Part shown: positions 45,861 through 54,576 of the stretch, piece after piece
How positions within the stretch are numbered: position 1 is the first letter of the stretch
Layout: every line of letters starts with the position of its first letter
Assembly: GCF_001277995.1 (NCBI RefSeq)
Contig: NZ_CP009220.1
Span: 2,046,001 to 2,110,000 of the forward strand
DNA from: Corynebacterium deserti GIMN1.010
Lineage (GTDB): Bacteria > Actinomycetota > Actinomycetes > Mycobacteriales > Mycobacteriaceae
DNA length: 64,000 nucleotides
Direction of reading: 5' to 3'
Program-made: the position numbers and the translations under genes
The notes under the pieces: generated by a model
Databases searched by the model: none
What the model was told of the DNA's origin: nothing
Seen by the model: only the letters and a program-made list of their open reading frames with translations

Positions 45861-47270
45861 CTAATCCGCCGGCCATGCAAAGAGCACTTCGCGCTTTGTC
45901 AGATCGGCCTCAACCAGCGTGACTTCCTGATTGGTGCCCAAAGCTGGCGCTCCAAGGCATTTGGCCAGGACAGGTGGGCTGAGAACAAAAAGCCTGGAGC
46001 TGTTCTTCTCCGGCTCAGAGGCGATGACTACGGCGTCGAAGTTTTGCCCTTCCCAAAACTTAAGCACGGTAGCTTCGGTGAGATCCAAGCAGGCATTATC
46101 CACTTGGCTGGCCAAGACGGAGGAGTATTTCATGGTGTCTAATACTGTCTCCTCCACGTGGGTGACCCACTCAGGAACTTCTGTGCCGTTGGCGATGGCG
46201 AGGCAGTGCTCGGTAGCAAAGCGATCAACAAGCCTGCGCAGTGGTGCGGTAACGTGCGCATAGTAGCCTCCCACGCCGGAGTGCACCTCTGAGCTGCCGT
46301 TTTGCACGCTGGCATAGCCGGAACCGCGAAGCAGCTTCTGGGCTTCACGCTGAATAGCCATTCCCTTGGGAGTATTTGGATCCACGCTTTGGAGGAACTC
46401 CCCGATTGGTTGCTCGGAGGGAATGTCAAAGCCCAAGGCATGGGCTTCTGAGCGGAATGTTGCTTCAGATTCTTGCGTTGCCGGAGCCAACGTGCGCAGA
46501 ATGCCATGACCTGCGTTGACCATCATGTCGCCTGCAACCATGCCGGTAAGCAGGGAGATTTCTGAGTTGTAGTCCATGATTGGGTGGCGGGGCTCTATTA
46601 CAATTTCGTAGTGCTCGCCCGCGTCGTCGTTGGGGACTTTCACGACTCTCTGGCTGGGGATAGACAGGTTGACAGCTTGGCGTCGCAAAGCGCTTTCCTG
46701 GCGCAGGCGCCCTACCTGGGGCAATAAGCTTATCGACGCATGCAGCCGCCCTGCTTCCATATCTTTTTGGGCTTGCTCGTAGTCAAGCCGCGCCCGCGAC
46801 TTCACCAGCGCTCGACGAACCTGAGCGCCTTCTACCTCACCAAGTGAGTCAAGATCAATGGACCACACCACGGCTGGACGCTCTTGACCTTCCAGAAGGC
46901 TTGCAGCATCTTCCGACAATTCTTCAGGGTGCAAACGTGCCGGCGAATCCGGCAAGTAAATGGTTTGCCCGCGCTCGAGGGAGATCTTTTCCAGCTCGCT
47001 GCCGGGTTCAATGAATGCTACGACATCAGCGATGGCGTAATGCACGCGGAATCCGCTGCCGCGCTGTTCAATGAGCACGGCTTGGTCAAGATCGCGTGAA
47101 CCAACCGGGTCAATAGTGACCAACGGCAAGTCGAGGAGATCCTCGCGCGAATCGCTATACCTATCGGTTACGCGCGCAGCTTCCTCATGGATCTGAGGTT
47201 CAAAACCACGGGTGACACCAAATTCTTGGGCCACTGGATGAAAGTCAAGTGCTGCGGCATAGAGCTTCAT
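45861..47270 (-). CDS. RNB-domain exoribonuclease (RNase II/R family)
   Basis: The 469-residue protein is a compact RNase II family member. The catalytic RNB motif with its aspartates is VTIDPVGSRDLDQAV (about 75-89), followed by HYAIADVVAFIEPGS. The YYAHVTAPLRRLVDR segment near 350 is the RNA-binding signature. N-terminal cold-shock and C-terminal S1 domains of full RNase R are missing or very short, the usual actinobacterial form. I chose the ATG at 47270, because the open extension to 47345 would overlap the 3' end of rnpB. It converges with the galactokinase-like gene, and rnpB lies just upstream on the same strand. Confidence 0.88.
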   Translation of the reverse strand: MKLYAAALDFHPVAQEFGVTRGFEPQIHEEAARVTDRYSDSREDLLDLPLVTIDPVGSRDLDQAVLIEQRGSGFRVHYAIADVVAFIEPGSELEKISLERGQTIYLPDSPARLHPEELSEDAASLLEGQERPAVVWSIDLDSLGEVEGAQVRRALVKSRARLDYEQAQKDMEAGRLHASISLLPQVGRLRQESALRRQAVNLSIPSQRVVKVPNDDAGEHYEIVIEPRHPIMDYNSEISLLTGMVAGDMMVNAGHGILRTLAPATQESEATFRSEAHALGFDIPSEQPIGEFLQSVDPNTPKGMAIQREAQKLLRGSGYASVQNGSSEVHSGVGGYYAHVTAPLRRLVDRFATEHCLAIANGTEVPEWVTHVEETVLDTMKYSSVLASQVDNACLDLTEATVLKFWEGQNFDAVVIASEPEKNSSRLFVLSPPVLAKCLGAPALGTNQEVTLVEADLTKREVLFAWPAD

Positions 47271-47308
47271 GCAGCCCAATTGTTCCACAGGACAAAAATC
47301 TATGCAGG

Positions 47309-47722
<414 letters not shown>

Positions 47723-47748
47723 AACGCATAACCTTACACCTGCAGGGT

Positions 47749-48876
47749 TTAGGCCTCCAAGTGGGAGGTGTCGTTGAACAGTCGCAGGCAGGTTGGGCCG
47801 TCGGAGTAGAACTCAGCGATGGACAATGATGCCAAGTCGAGGTGGGCCTTATGGAAAAACGACGGTCCAGCATCGAGTGCTTGGCGCACAATTGCCTTAA
47901 TGGGCGTGACGTGGCTGACTACCAATACATTGGCTGCACCGTAGTCTTGCTGTAGCTGCTCACGAGTTTTTTTCACCCGCTTACTCACAGCCTGCAGGGA
48001 TTCGCCGCCAGGAGGTGCGACAGAAGTGTCGGCCAGCCATTTATCGTGAAGCTCAGGATCGAGATTGCGTGCTTCATCGAAGGATTTTCCATCCCACAGA
48101 CCGAAGTCAGTTTCGATGAGGCCATCAACGATGCGTACCTCCATCCCCATGAGCGAGGCAACAGCTTCGGCTGTTTGACGGGTGCGGATCAGTGGCGATG
48201 CCACGATGGCATCGATTCCGCCGCGGTCAGCAAGTCGTCGAGCAGCTGCCTGCGCTTGCTGTTCGCCGAGTTCGGAGAGTTTCGGGTTGGAGCGTCCGGA
48301 GTATTGGCGCGCTGCCGACATCGCAGTTTGGCCATGACGGAGCAGAAGAAGCCTTGTGGGATCGGTGGTTGCACCATTCCAGTTGGTGGGCTTAGTTTCA
48401 GGGCAGTTGAGGTCGGTCTTCTCAGCCGCTTCAGACTCAGCTCCTCCAATGATGCCCTCCGGCGCGCCCGCAGCTGCGGCGTCCATGGCTACGTTGGACA
48501 GCGCGTCGGCACGCTTGTTTTTCTCGCGCGGAATCCAGGTGTAGCTCACCTCGCCGATGGCTGCGGCAATCTTGTTTGCCTCCATGGCGAGGACTTTCAT
48601 GTCGGGATGCTTGATTTTCCACCGACCCGACATTTGTTCCACCACAAGTTTGGAGTCCATGTAGACATCCACTGAGGTCGCGCCTAGTTCATGAGCAGCT
48701 TTGAGGCCTTCCAGCAGTCCGCGATATTCGGCGACATTGTTGGTGGCTTTGGTGCCCACCACGTAGGCGATTTCGCGGAGGACCTCAGCTTTGTTTTCCG
48801 AATAGACTACGGTGCCAGATCCGGCGACCCCGGGGTTACCCCGGGAGCCACCATCGGCCTCAATAACTAATTTCAC
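47749..48876 (-). CDS. RNase H-like / alpha-ribazole phosphatase (CobC) fusion
   Basis: The 375-residue protein joins a type I RNase H domain (about 1-135; acidic triad in IEADGGSRGNPG, NNVAEYRGLLEGL and VYMDSK) to a histidine phosphatase domain (about 172-375) starting with LLLRHGQTAMS, whose His is the catalytic nucleophile. A Glu/Ala/Thr linker joins them. The same fusion is known as Rv2228c in M. tuberculosis, with RNase H and acid or alpha-ribazole phosphatase activity. The phosphatase half may act on alpha-ribazole phosphate made by CobT. The start is GTG; the preceding gene ends 12 bp upstream, in one operon. Confidence 0.93.
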   Translation of the reverse strand: MKLVIEADGGSRGNPGVAGSGTVVYSENKAEVLREIAYVVGTKATNNVAEYRGLLEGLKAAHELGATSVDVYMDSKLVVEQMSGRWKIKHPDMKVLAMEANKIAAAIGEVSYTWIPREKNKRADALSNVAMDAAAAGAPEGIIGGAESEAAEKTDLNCPETKPTNWNGATTDPTRLLLLRHGQTAMSAARQYSGRSNPKLSELGEQQAQAAARRLADRGGIDAIVASPLIRTRQTAEAVASLMGMEVRIVDGLIETDFGLWDGKSFDEARNLDPELHDKWLADTSVAPPGGESLQAVSKRVKKTREQLQQDYGAANVLVVSHVTPIKAIVRQALDAGPSFFHKAHLDLASLSIAEFYSDGPTCLRLFNDTSHLEA

Positions 48877-48888
48877 GTCGTTTATGCC

Positions 48889-49611
48889 TTAGGAAATGTC
48901 GGTGATCAGGTAGGAGCCACATTCTGGGCACTGTGGGACCTCACCCTTTGGGGTGTTGCGGATTTCTGCGATGCCCGATGCTGAAAGAACCATCGCGCAG
49001 CCACCGCAGGAGCGACCGTTAAACAGTGCAGCACCAACGCCGTTTTCTAGGCGCTGTGCACGGAATTCTGCCAAAGCTGCGTCAGGAAGCTGCTCTTCCA
49101 ATGCGGCTATAACCACTGCTGGGTCTTCTGCTTCCTGGCTCTTAGCCTCTGCTTCAGCAACGGCCTCACGAGCTTCGGCTACTTTGCGTTCTGCATCCTT
49201 GACGCGAGACTGCGCCAAGTCACGGTTGTTGCGCAGCGCGTGGATTTCGTTGTGTGCTTCCTGCAGCTCGCTCATCAGGTCAGCGATACGGGACTTTGCT
49301 GTGTACACATCGTGGCTCAAGTCGCGGCGACGGTTCTCATCGGTTTCCGCGCCGAGAGCGTCTTGGCCGTCCTTCTTGCGACGACGCAGTTTGCGCTCAT
49401 CAGATTGGATGCGCAGGATTTCATTCTCCATATCATCCACAGCCATTTGGGCAGCAGATGCAGCATCGCGCAGGCGGGTTTGCTCAGACACAGCCACATC
49501 CAGGGCATCCTGCTCGGGTGAGGTGGTCTTGGCGTTGCCACCAGCTGCTTGAGCGCGAAGGGCGGTGGACAGGTCGAGCAGTACCTTCTGGAGTGGTTGT
49601 TCCAGCTTCAT
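48889..49611 (-). CDS. Coiled-coil zinc-ribbon protein
   Basis: The 240-residue protein has a long coiled-coil hairpin (about 30-180, heptad-like Glu/Arg/Ala/Leu) and a C-terminal zinc ribbon with two Cys pairs, SCGGCAM and QCPECGSY, 25-30 residues apart. Homologues (Rv2229c) sit between the RNase H-CobC and NIF3 genes throughout actinobacteria. It is proposed to bind nucleic acid or act as an adaptor; no activity is established. AGGAG lies seven bases before the ATG. Confidence 0.88.
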   Translation of the reverse strand: MKLEQPLQKVLLDLSTALRAQAAGGNAKTTSPEQDALDVAVSEQTRLRDAASAAQMAVDDMENEILRIQSDERKLRRRKKDGQDALGAETDENRRRDLSHDVYTAKSRIADLMSELQEAHNEIHALRNNRDLAQSRVKDAERKVAEAREAVAEAEAKSQEAEDPAVVIAALEEQLPDAALAEFRAQRLENGVGAALFNGRSCGGCAMVLSASGIAEIRNTPKGEVPQCPECGSYLITDIS

Positions 49612-49639
49612 CTGAGTTCTCCTTTTTAGTTCTCAACTA

Positions 49640-50806
49640 TTATTCGCCTGGATTCGCGGGGACGGCAGCCTGTGGTTGGGCGGCCATCGTCCACGGATCA
49701 GTGCGGATCGAAATAACATCAACATCTACCTGCGGGGCTCGCGCTTTCAGGATGTCCCCTGCTTGGGACGTCCAAGGAAATTCACTGGCCCAGTGTGCGG
49801 TATCAATCACCGCAGGACCACCGTCGCGAAGATATTCATCAACAGGATGGTGGCGCAGATCGGACGTGACATATACGTCTACACCGAGCTTAATCACATC
49901 GTTTAAGAAACTGTCACCCGACCCAGATGAAACAGCCACACGCTGCACCTTTTGCTCCGGATCGCCCGTCGCACGCACGCCCCACGCCGTAGCCGGCAAA
50001 TTATTAGCCACTTGTTGCACGAAATCCCGCAACGTCATTGGCTCTGGCAACTCACCCACGCGACCCAAACCAGTGGCGGTGTCCAAGGATTCGCCCGATT
50101 GCATTTCCACAATGTCAAAAGCGGGTTCCTCGTACGGATGAGTACTGCGAAGCACCGACGTCAGTCGCGCGCGCAGGTTGCGCGGGGCAACAAACTCGAT
50201 GCGCAACTCGGCGTCCTTAAAAAGCTTATCGACGCTCCCCTCCGTCGGATTCGCTCCCTCAAGCGGGCGAAATTGCCCTGTTCCTTCGATCTCAAATGCG
50301 CACTCCCGGTACTCGCCGATCGCGCCAGCTCCGGCGTCGAAAAGCTTGGTTTTTAGGGTGGCAGCATCCTTGGGCAAAACGTGCACGCCCCACTTGTCCA
50401 TGGCGCCAACAAATCGCGGTGAGATGGGCCTGCCAGCAGTAATTCCCACCAGTTCCGCCAAGCGATCGTTCACACCAGGGCGTGCGGAATCCGCATTGGT
50501 GTGTGCGGCAAAAAGCGCCACTCCCCCACGAATCAACGTGTGAATGACCTTGCCTTTGGGTTGATCAGCAGCCACAGATGTTACACCGCGTAGCAGCAAC
50601 GGATGGTGAATGATGAGCATGTCCACGCCCATCTCAACGGCCCTTTCAGCCACCTCTTGTGTGCAGTCCAACGCGAGCGCAATCTTGGACACCGAATCCT
50701 GAGGATCACCGCAGATCAACCCCACTTTGTCCCAGCTTTCCGCCAATGCAGGTGGGTAGGCGTCGTCCAAAATGGATCGGATATCGCCAACGGTCATCTC
50801 ACTCAC
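49640..50806 (-). CDS. NIF3/YqfO family protein
   Basis: The 388-residue protein has the two NIF3 halves (about 1-125 and 265-388) that bind two metals (VGLICGDP, MLIIHHPLL, LFAAHTNAD and the C-terminal VIDTAHWASEF) with an inserted PII-like domain (about 130-240), the YqfO architecture. Family members are hydrolases or nucleotide-sugar-related; none is firmly assigned here. The GTG at 50806 has AGGAG nine bases upstream; the ORF stays open to 50998, but that would run across the divergent HAD gene start. First gene of the operon with the zinc-ribbon and RNase H-CobC genes. Two copies of the dispersed 12-bp motif lie inside it (50224, 50334). Confidence 0.88.
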   Translation of the reverse strand: MSEMTVGDIRSILDDAYPPALAESWDKVGLICGDPQDSVSKIALALDCTQEVAERAVEMGVDMLIIHHPLLLRGVTSVAADQPKGKVIHTLIRGGVALFAAHTNADSARPGVNDRLAELVGITAGRPISPRFVGAMDKWGVHVLPKDAATLKTKLFDAGAGAIGEYRECAFEIEGTGQFRPLEGANPTEGSVDKLFKDAELRIEFVAPRNLRARLTSVLRSTHPYEEPAFDIVEMQSGESLDTATGLGRVGELPEPMTLRDFVQQVANNLPATAWGVRATGDPEQKVQRVAVSSGSGDSFLNDVIKLGVDVYVTSDLRHHPVDEYLRDGGPAVIDTAHWASEFPWTSQAGDILKARAPQVDVDVISIRTDPWTMAAQPQAAVPANPGE

Positions 50807-50911
50807 GGGCACACACTCCTGAAAACTAGCGGTCGTCGGTTTCCTAGTGTAGCCGTGTGCACTTTGCACGCACTCATACCGAGCACACAAAATTCTGGCA
50901 AGGTTGTGGTT

Positions 50912-51565
50912 GTGACTAAGCAGCAAAAAACGCTTCTCTTTGACCTTGACGGCACGCTGGTCGATTCTTTCCCCGGCATCCGCACTTCCTTTCTCCACAC
51001 CCTGAAGGAAAAGAATTGGCCAATCCCGACTGAGGAACGCATCGCCCGCATCCCTGGTCCTCCCATGGAGTGGACTTTTCAGGATCTAGGCATGACACAA
51101 GCTCAAGCCCAGGAGGCGTTGAAAACATACATTGAGCACTATGGCTTGGTGGGCTGGGACCTTTCCGAAGCTTTCCCCGGCATGCGAGATCTACTTATCC
51201 GCCTCAAAGAACAGGGTTTCCGCCTGTGCACCGCCACCTCTAAAGGCGAATTTTTCGCCGAAAAGGTGCTGCGCAAATTTGAGATGTTTGACCTCTTCGA
51301 ATTTTTAGGCGCTGCCACCGACAACGGCAACCGCCGCAGCAAACCCGCCGTAATCAAACACGTCTTAGATAGCGTTGGTTTGGAAGAACCTTCAGACATT
51401 TTGATGATCGGTGATCGTTCCCATGACATCGAAGGCTCCAAGGAATTCGGTATCGATTGTGTTGCCGTGACCTGGGGCTACGGAGAAGAATCAGAATGGG
51501 CACACGCCCGATACTGTGCCACCGACGCAGAAGAACTTGAAAGGATCATCCATGAGTGGGCCTAA
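50912..51565 (+). CDS. HAD-family phosphatase next to ptpA (PtkA-like position)
   Basis: The 217-residue protein is a HAD enzyme with the nucleophile motif LFDLDGTLVDS at the N-terminus, a Thr in TATSKG, Lys in SKPAVIKH and the acidic motif IGDRSHD. It resembles phosphoglycolate phosphatases. Its 3' end overlaps the start of ptpA by 14 bp, the same order as ptkA-ptpA in mycobacteria, where the HAD protein PtkA acts as a tyrosine kinase on PtpA. Whether this one is a phosphatase or PtkA-like cannot be settled. The GTG at 50912 follows AAGG by eight bases; other GTGs lie just upstream. Confidence 0.85.
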   Translation: MTKQQKTLLFDLDGTLVDSFPGIRTSFLHTLKEKNWPIPTEERIARIPGPPMEWTFQDLGMTQAQAQEALKTYIEHYGLVGWDLSEAFPGMRDLLIRLKEQGFRLCTATSKGEFFAEKVLRKFEMFDLFEFLGAATDNGNRRSKPAVIKHVLDSVGLEEPSDILMIGDRSHDIEGSKEFGIDCVAVTWGYGEESEWAHARYCATDAEELERIIHEWA

Positions 51566-52052
51566 TATGACACTTCCCTTAGAGATCGTTTTCGTCTGCA
51601 CCGGCAACATCTGCCGGTCCCCCATGGCAGAAGTCATCGCCCGCGCCCACGCCGAACGCGCAGGCCTTGGCGATAGCGTCATTTTTTCCTCCTGTGGCAT
51701 GGGCAACTGGCATGTCGGCCAGCCCGCGGACAAACGTGCACGAGACGAACTGCGCGCTGCAGGTTATGACGGCGACTCCCACATTGCCGCCCAACTCGGC
51801 CCTGAACACATGCGTGCAGACTTGTTCGTGGCTCTCGACAACGGCCATGCCGGCGAGCTCGCCGCAACAGGAGTCCAAAACGACAAGATCCGACTCATGC
51901 GATCCTTCGATCCCGAGTCCAACCCCACCGATGACGTCGCCGACCCTTATTACGGCACCTCACAGGACTTCGCGCTCACCCGCCAAAACATCGAAGACGC
52001 GATGCCTGGACTTCTTGAATGGGTGAGCGATCACACGTCCCGCAACACCTAA
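51552..52052 (+). CDS. ptpA: Low-molecular-weight protein tyrosine phosphatase
   Basis: The 166-residue enzyme has the active-site loop CTGNICRS with nucleophile Cys16, and the general-acid motif DPYYG near the C-terminus. It removes phosphate from tyrosine, or arsenate in some relatives. The ATG at 51552 has GAAAGG seven bases upstream and overlaps the HAD gene end, so the two are translationally linked. A second in-frame ATG at 51567 is possible. Confidence 0.93.
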   Translation: MSGPNMTLPLEIVFVCTGNICRSPMAEVIARAHAERAGLGDSVIFSSCGMGNWHVGQPADKRARDELRAAGYDGDSHIAAQLGPEHMRADLFVALDNGHAGELAATGVQNDKIRLMRSFDPESNPTDDVADPYYGTSQDFALTRQNIEDAMPGLLEWVSDHTSRNT

Positions 52053-52094
52053 CAACTTAGGAACTTCGATCAAAAGGTTCTAAGGTAGATCACT

Positions 52095-53162
52095 GTGGAC
52101 AGCAAGGATCAAACCCCCAAGGGGCACACCGAAAACTCCCTCAGCACCCGCTATTCCGGAGGTTCCCGCATGCGCACCAAACCGAAAGGGTGGAGGGTGT
52201 TTCTCACCCCGGGTTGGATCATCTCCGCTGTACTTATCGTGCTATTTTCCTACGCCGCGATCTCAATGCTTGCTCCATGGCAGCTTCACAAAGACGACGA
52301 CATCGTCGCCCGCAACGAGCAAATCACTGAAGCCTTTAGCCGCGAGGTCGTGCCATACACAGAGCTTTTCGACGCCTCCGGCGAAGTCCCATCCACACAA
52401 GAATTCTTCCGCGTCTCACTCACAGGCCATTACCTTCCCGACAGCGAAGTGCTTCTGCGCCTCCGCCCCGTCGACTCTGGCCCCGCATTCCAATCGCTGA
52501 CCCCTTTCGTCCTCGACAGCGGCGAGACCGTCCTCATCAACCGCGGCTATGTCTCCTCCGAAGGCACCATTGTCCCCGAGATCACCCCAGCCCCCACCGG
52601 CACCGTCACGATCACCGGCCTTGCCCGCAAGAACGAAGGCACCCCAGCCACCGCACCCATGGAAGACAGCGGCTACACCCAGGTATATGGAATCAACACC
52701 GAACAGATCAGCGACCTCACCGGACTTGATCTCGGTACCGATTTTGTTCAGCTCACCGAAGATAACCCGGGGGTACTTACTCCTATCCCATTGCCACAGA
52801 TGGATCGAGGCAATCACCTCTCCTATGGCTTCCAGTGGATCGCCTTCGGCATCATGGCTCCATTGGGACTTGGCTACTTCATTTGGGCTGAAATGCGGGA
52901 ACGCCGCCGCGATAAAGCAGAGCGCGCACAGATGGCCGCCCAGCAAGACGTTTCCAATGCGCCAGTAGTTCCGGGTTCTCTGGACTCCCCTGACTTATCT
53001 CCTGCTGAAGAGACTTCTTCCCTGGTAACCGAGTCCGTCTCCTCTGCTCAGCCTGCAGCCTCAACGTTGTCTGCGACGGCCAAGAAGCGTCGTTCCCGTT
53101 ACGGCGATCAGCACCGCGACTATTACGAAAAGATCGCCCGGAGGGATGAAGAGCGCTTTTAG
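52095..53162 (+). CDS. SURF1 family cytochrome oxidase assembly protein
   Basis: The 355-residue protein has the SURF1 layout: N-terminal membrane helix (about 37-57) followed by WQLHKDDD, an outside domain (about 60-235) containing VLINRGYV, and a second membrane helix (about 243-263, with the SYGFQWIAFG signature). A long polar tail rich in Ser, Ala and Glu (about 270-355) is typical of corynebacteria. SURF1 helps insert heme a into oxidase subunit I; ctaC, ctaE and ctaF are in this window. The GTG has TAAGGT eight bases upstream and no ribosome site. Confidence 0.93.
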   Translation: MDSKDQTPKGHTENSLSTRYSGGSRMRTKPKGWRVFLTPGWIISAVLIVLFSYAAISMLAPWQLHKDDDIVARNEQITEAFSREVVPYTELFDASGEVPSTQEFFRVSLTGHYLPDSEVLLRLRPVDSGPAFQSLTPFVLDSGETVLINRGYVSSEGTIVPEITPAPTGTVTITGLARKNEGTPATAPMEDSGYTQVYGINTEQISDLTGLDLGTDFVQLTEDNPGVLTPIPLPQMDRGNHLSYGFQWIAFGIMAPLGLGYFIWAEMRERRRDKAERAQMAAQQDVSNAPVVPGSLDSPDLSPAEETSSLVTESVSSAQPAASTLSATAKKRRSRYGDQHRDYYEKIARRDEERF

Positions 53163-53172
53163 ATTTTCTTGG

Positions 53173-53207
53173 GCGTGAGAAAAAGCTAACCCGACTTTTT
53201 CTCACGC
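53173..53207 (+). terminator. Terminator after the SURF1 gene
   Basis: Perfect 13-bp arms GCGTGAGAAAAAG and CTTTTTCTCACGC (53173-53185, 53195-53207) with a 9-base loop. Confidence 0.8.
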
Positions 53208-53234
53208 GTACCTATTGCGTAACCACGCAAAGCA

Positions 53235-53265
53235 AAAGCCCCTTTCCGTAGAGGAAAGGGGCTTT
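53235..53265 (-). terminator. Terminator after tRNA-Val
   Basis: Arms AAAGCCCCTTTCC and GGAAAGGGGCTTT (53235-53247, 53253-53265), with TTTTGC following on the minus strand, immediately downstream of the tRNA. Confidence 0.85.
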
Positions 53266-53272
53266 GACTTTG

Positions 53273-53345
53273 TGCGCCCTGACGGGCTCGAACCGCCGAC
53301 CTGCTGGGTGTAAACCAGCTGCTCTTCCAGCTGAGCTAAAGGCGC
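53273..53345 (-). tRNA. tRNA-Val (anticodon UAC)
   Basis: On the minus strand a full 73-base cloverleaf folds: acceptor GCGCCTT/AGGGCGC, D arm with AGCTGGAA loop, anticodon stem GCTGG/CCAGC with loop TTTACAC (anticodon TAC), T arm GGCGG/CCGTC with TTCGAGC loop, discriminator A. The CCA end is not encoded in full. It reads GUA and, by wobble, other Val codons. Confidence 0.96.
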
Positions 53346-53455
53346 GCACGCGCTGTCCGAACCACCGTGGTGGCGTCGAAAGCAACGAGTGAAATACTAA
53401 CACACAATCTTCAGAGACCTAAAATCGCTGTTCAGACCCCGAAAACTGAGACTTT

Positions 53456-53887
53456 TTAGAGCTTCTTGTTTCCGCGTTGAACAAGGCAAGAACCCTGCCA
53501 AGCGCCTAGACGCTCCGCCTTGGTCTGCACGAGTCCAGCCAACTGTGCGGATTCGGAGATAACTCCAGGAGCCAGTGCTCCTTCTTTGCCAATACCGGGG
53601 GAAAGCAACCAGATCCGACCGTTCTCAGCGAGAGAACGAATGGAATCCACAAGTCCGTCGACGAGATCGCCGTCATCCTCGCGCCACCAGAGCAGCACGA
53701 CATCGCACAGCTCGTCGGTATCTTCATCGAGAAGTTCCTCACCGATTGCGTCCTCAATGGACTCACTGATCAGCGTGTCAGAATCTTCATCCCATCCAAC
53801 TTCCTGGACGGTTTGACCCGATTTAATGCCGAGTAATTGAGCATAATCCTGGGCACCTTGCTTGACTGCGCCCGGAGCGTCGGCCAC
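53456..53887 (-). CDS. DUF3052 family protein
   Basis: The 143-residue acidic, soluble protein is a DUF3052 member, an actinobacterial family next to aceE (Rv2239c in mycobacteria). Recognisable segments are GAQDYAQLLGIKSGQTVQEVGWDED and the C-terminal AGLVQTKAERLGAWQGSCLV. Function is unknown, though the partnership with aceE is conserved. The GTG start has GAGGAGG about ten bases upstream. Convergence with SURF1 is broken only by the tRNA. Confidence 0.85.
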   Translation of the reverse strand: MADAPGAVKQGAQDYAQLLGIKSGQTVQEVGWDEDSDTLISESIEDAIGEELLDEDTDELCDVVLLWWREDDGDLVDGLVDSIRSLAENGRIWLLSPGIGKEGALAPGVISESAQLAGLVQTKAERLGAWQGSCLVQRGNKKL

Positions 53888-54576
53888 GTTAATATTCCTC
53901 CTCTTGTTGGCCCCTTATAGAAAACCAGTTCCTTAAATTCGTTGTGGAGCTGTGGGGCAATTGGTATATACGCATTGCACATTACCGCCCCACCACCACA
54001 TAGAACCACCTTTCCTGGGAAATTTTTTGAATTACTCCCCCATCTAGCTGCCCTAGAGGTCGAGAAAAGATGGCAACAAAGCTGGCACAGGCATCTCAGA
54101 TCTCCCCCTTTTAAAACTCTAAATCGATGCCCATTCGTCACCCCTTAAGCATTGAGATGGTTATTACTCCGTCTGGAAAATCAAGCAAAAGGACATCAGA
54201 CCTGTAGTTTTATGCGAGAGAACCCGTTTGTGAGAGAAACATCACACAAAATCAGCGGATTCACTCAGAATCTTTGCAAACATTCACAAAGGACACTGAA
54301 TCTGCAGCTAACACCTTTAAGAATGACCTTTTGAAAAATAAGCAACAATAGCCGTCGAAAGTGGCCGTACCTCAAAGCCTGCAGGACATTGTTTAGGAAT
54401 GGTTCGCGATGCGACCGTTAGTTAAAGCTCACATTCGCTGTTGCGTATCCTTGTTGATGACTTATGTGCTCGCTCGTCTGTTTAAATGCGGTCGAAATTA
54501 ATTAAGTACGACCAGGATGGGACCGGTTAACCGGGACACATAAACGAACTAAAACATTCCAACAGGAGGTGTGGAA
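53888..54576. promoter_or_regulatory. Upstream region of aceE; no gene seen
   Basis: About 690 bp, AT-rich. A RamB-like site AATCTTTGCAAAC lies at 54269-54281. A 12-bp perfect palindrome CCGGTTAACCGG lies at 54523-54534 close to the aceE start. The ribosome site AGGAGG lies seven bases before the ATG at 54577. Small ORFs here lack start signals. Confidence 0.6.
54269..54281 (+). promoter_or_regulatory. Candidate RamB site upstream of aceE
   Basis: AATCTTTGCAAAC is close to the RamB motif (A-rich start then CTTTGCAAA). RamB is a reported negative regulator of aceE in C. glutamicum; the match here is about 300 bp upstream of the gene. Confidence 0.5.

Noticed and set aside
53888-54576. Small genes upstream of aceE
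   Set aside because: Short ORFs lack ribosome sites and codon bias; the region fits a long regulatory leader.
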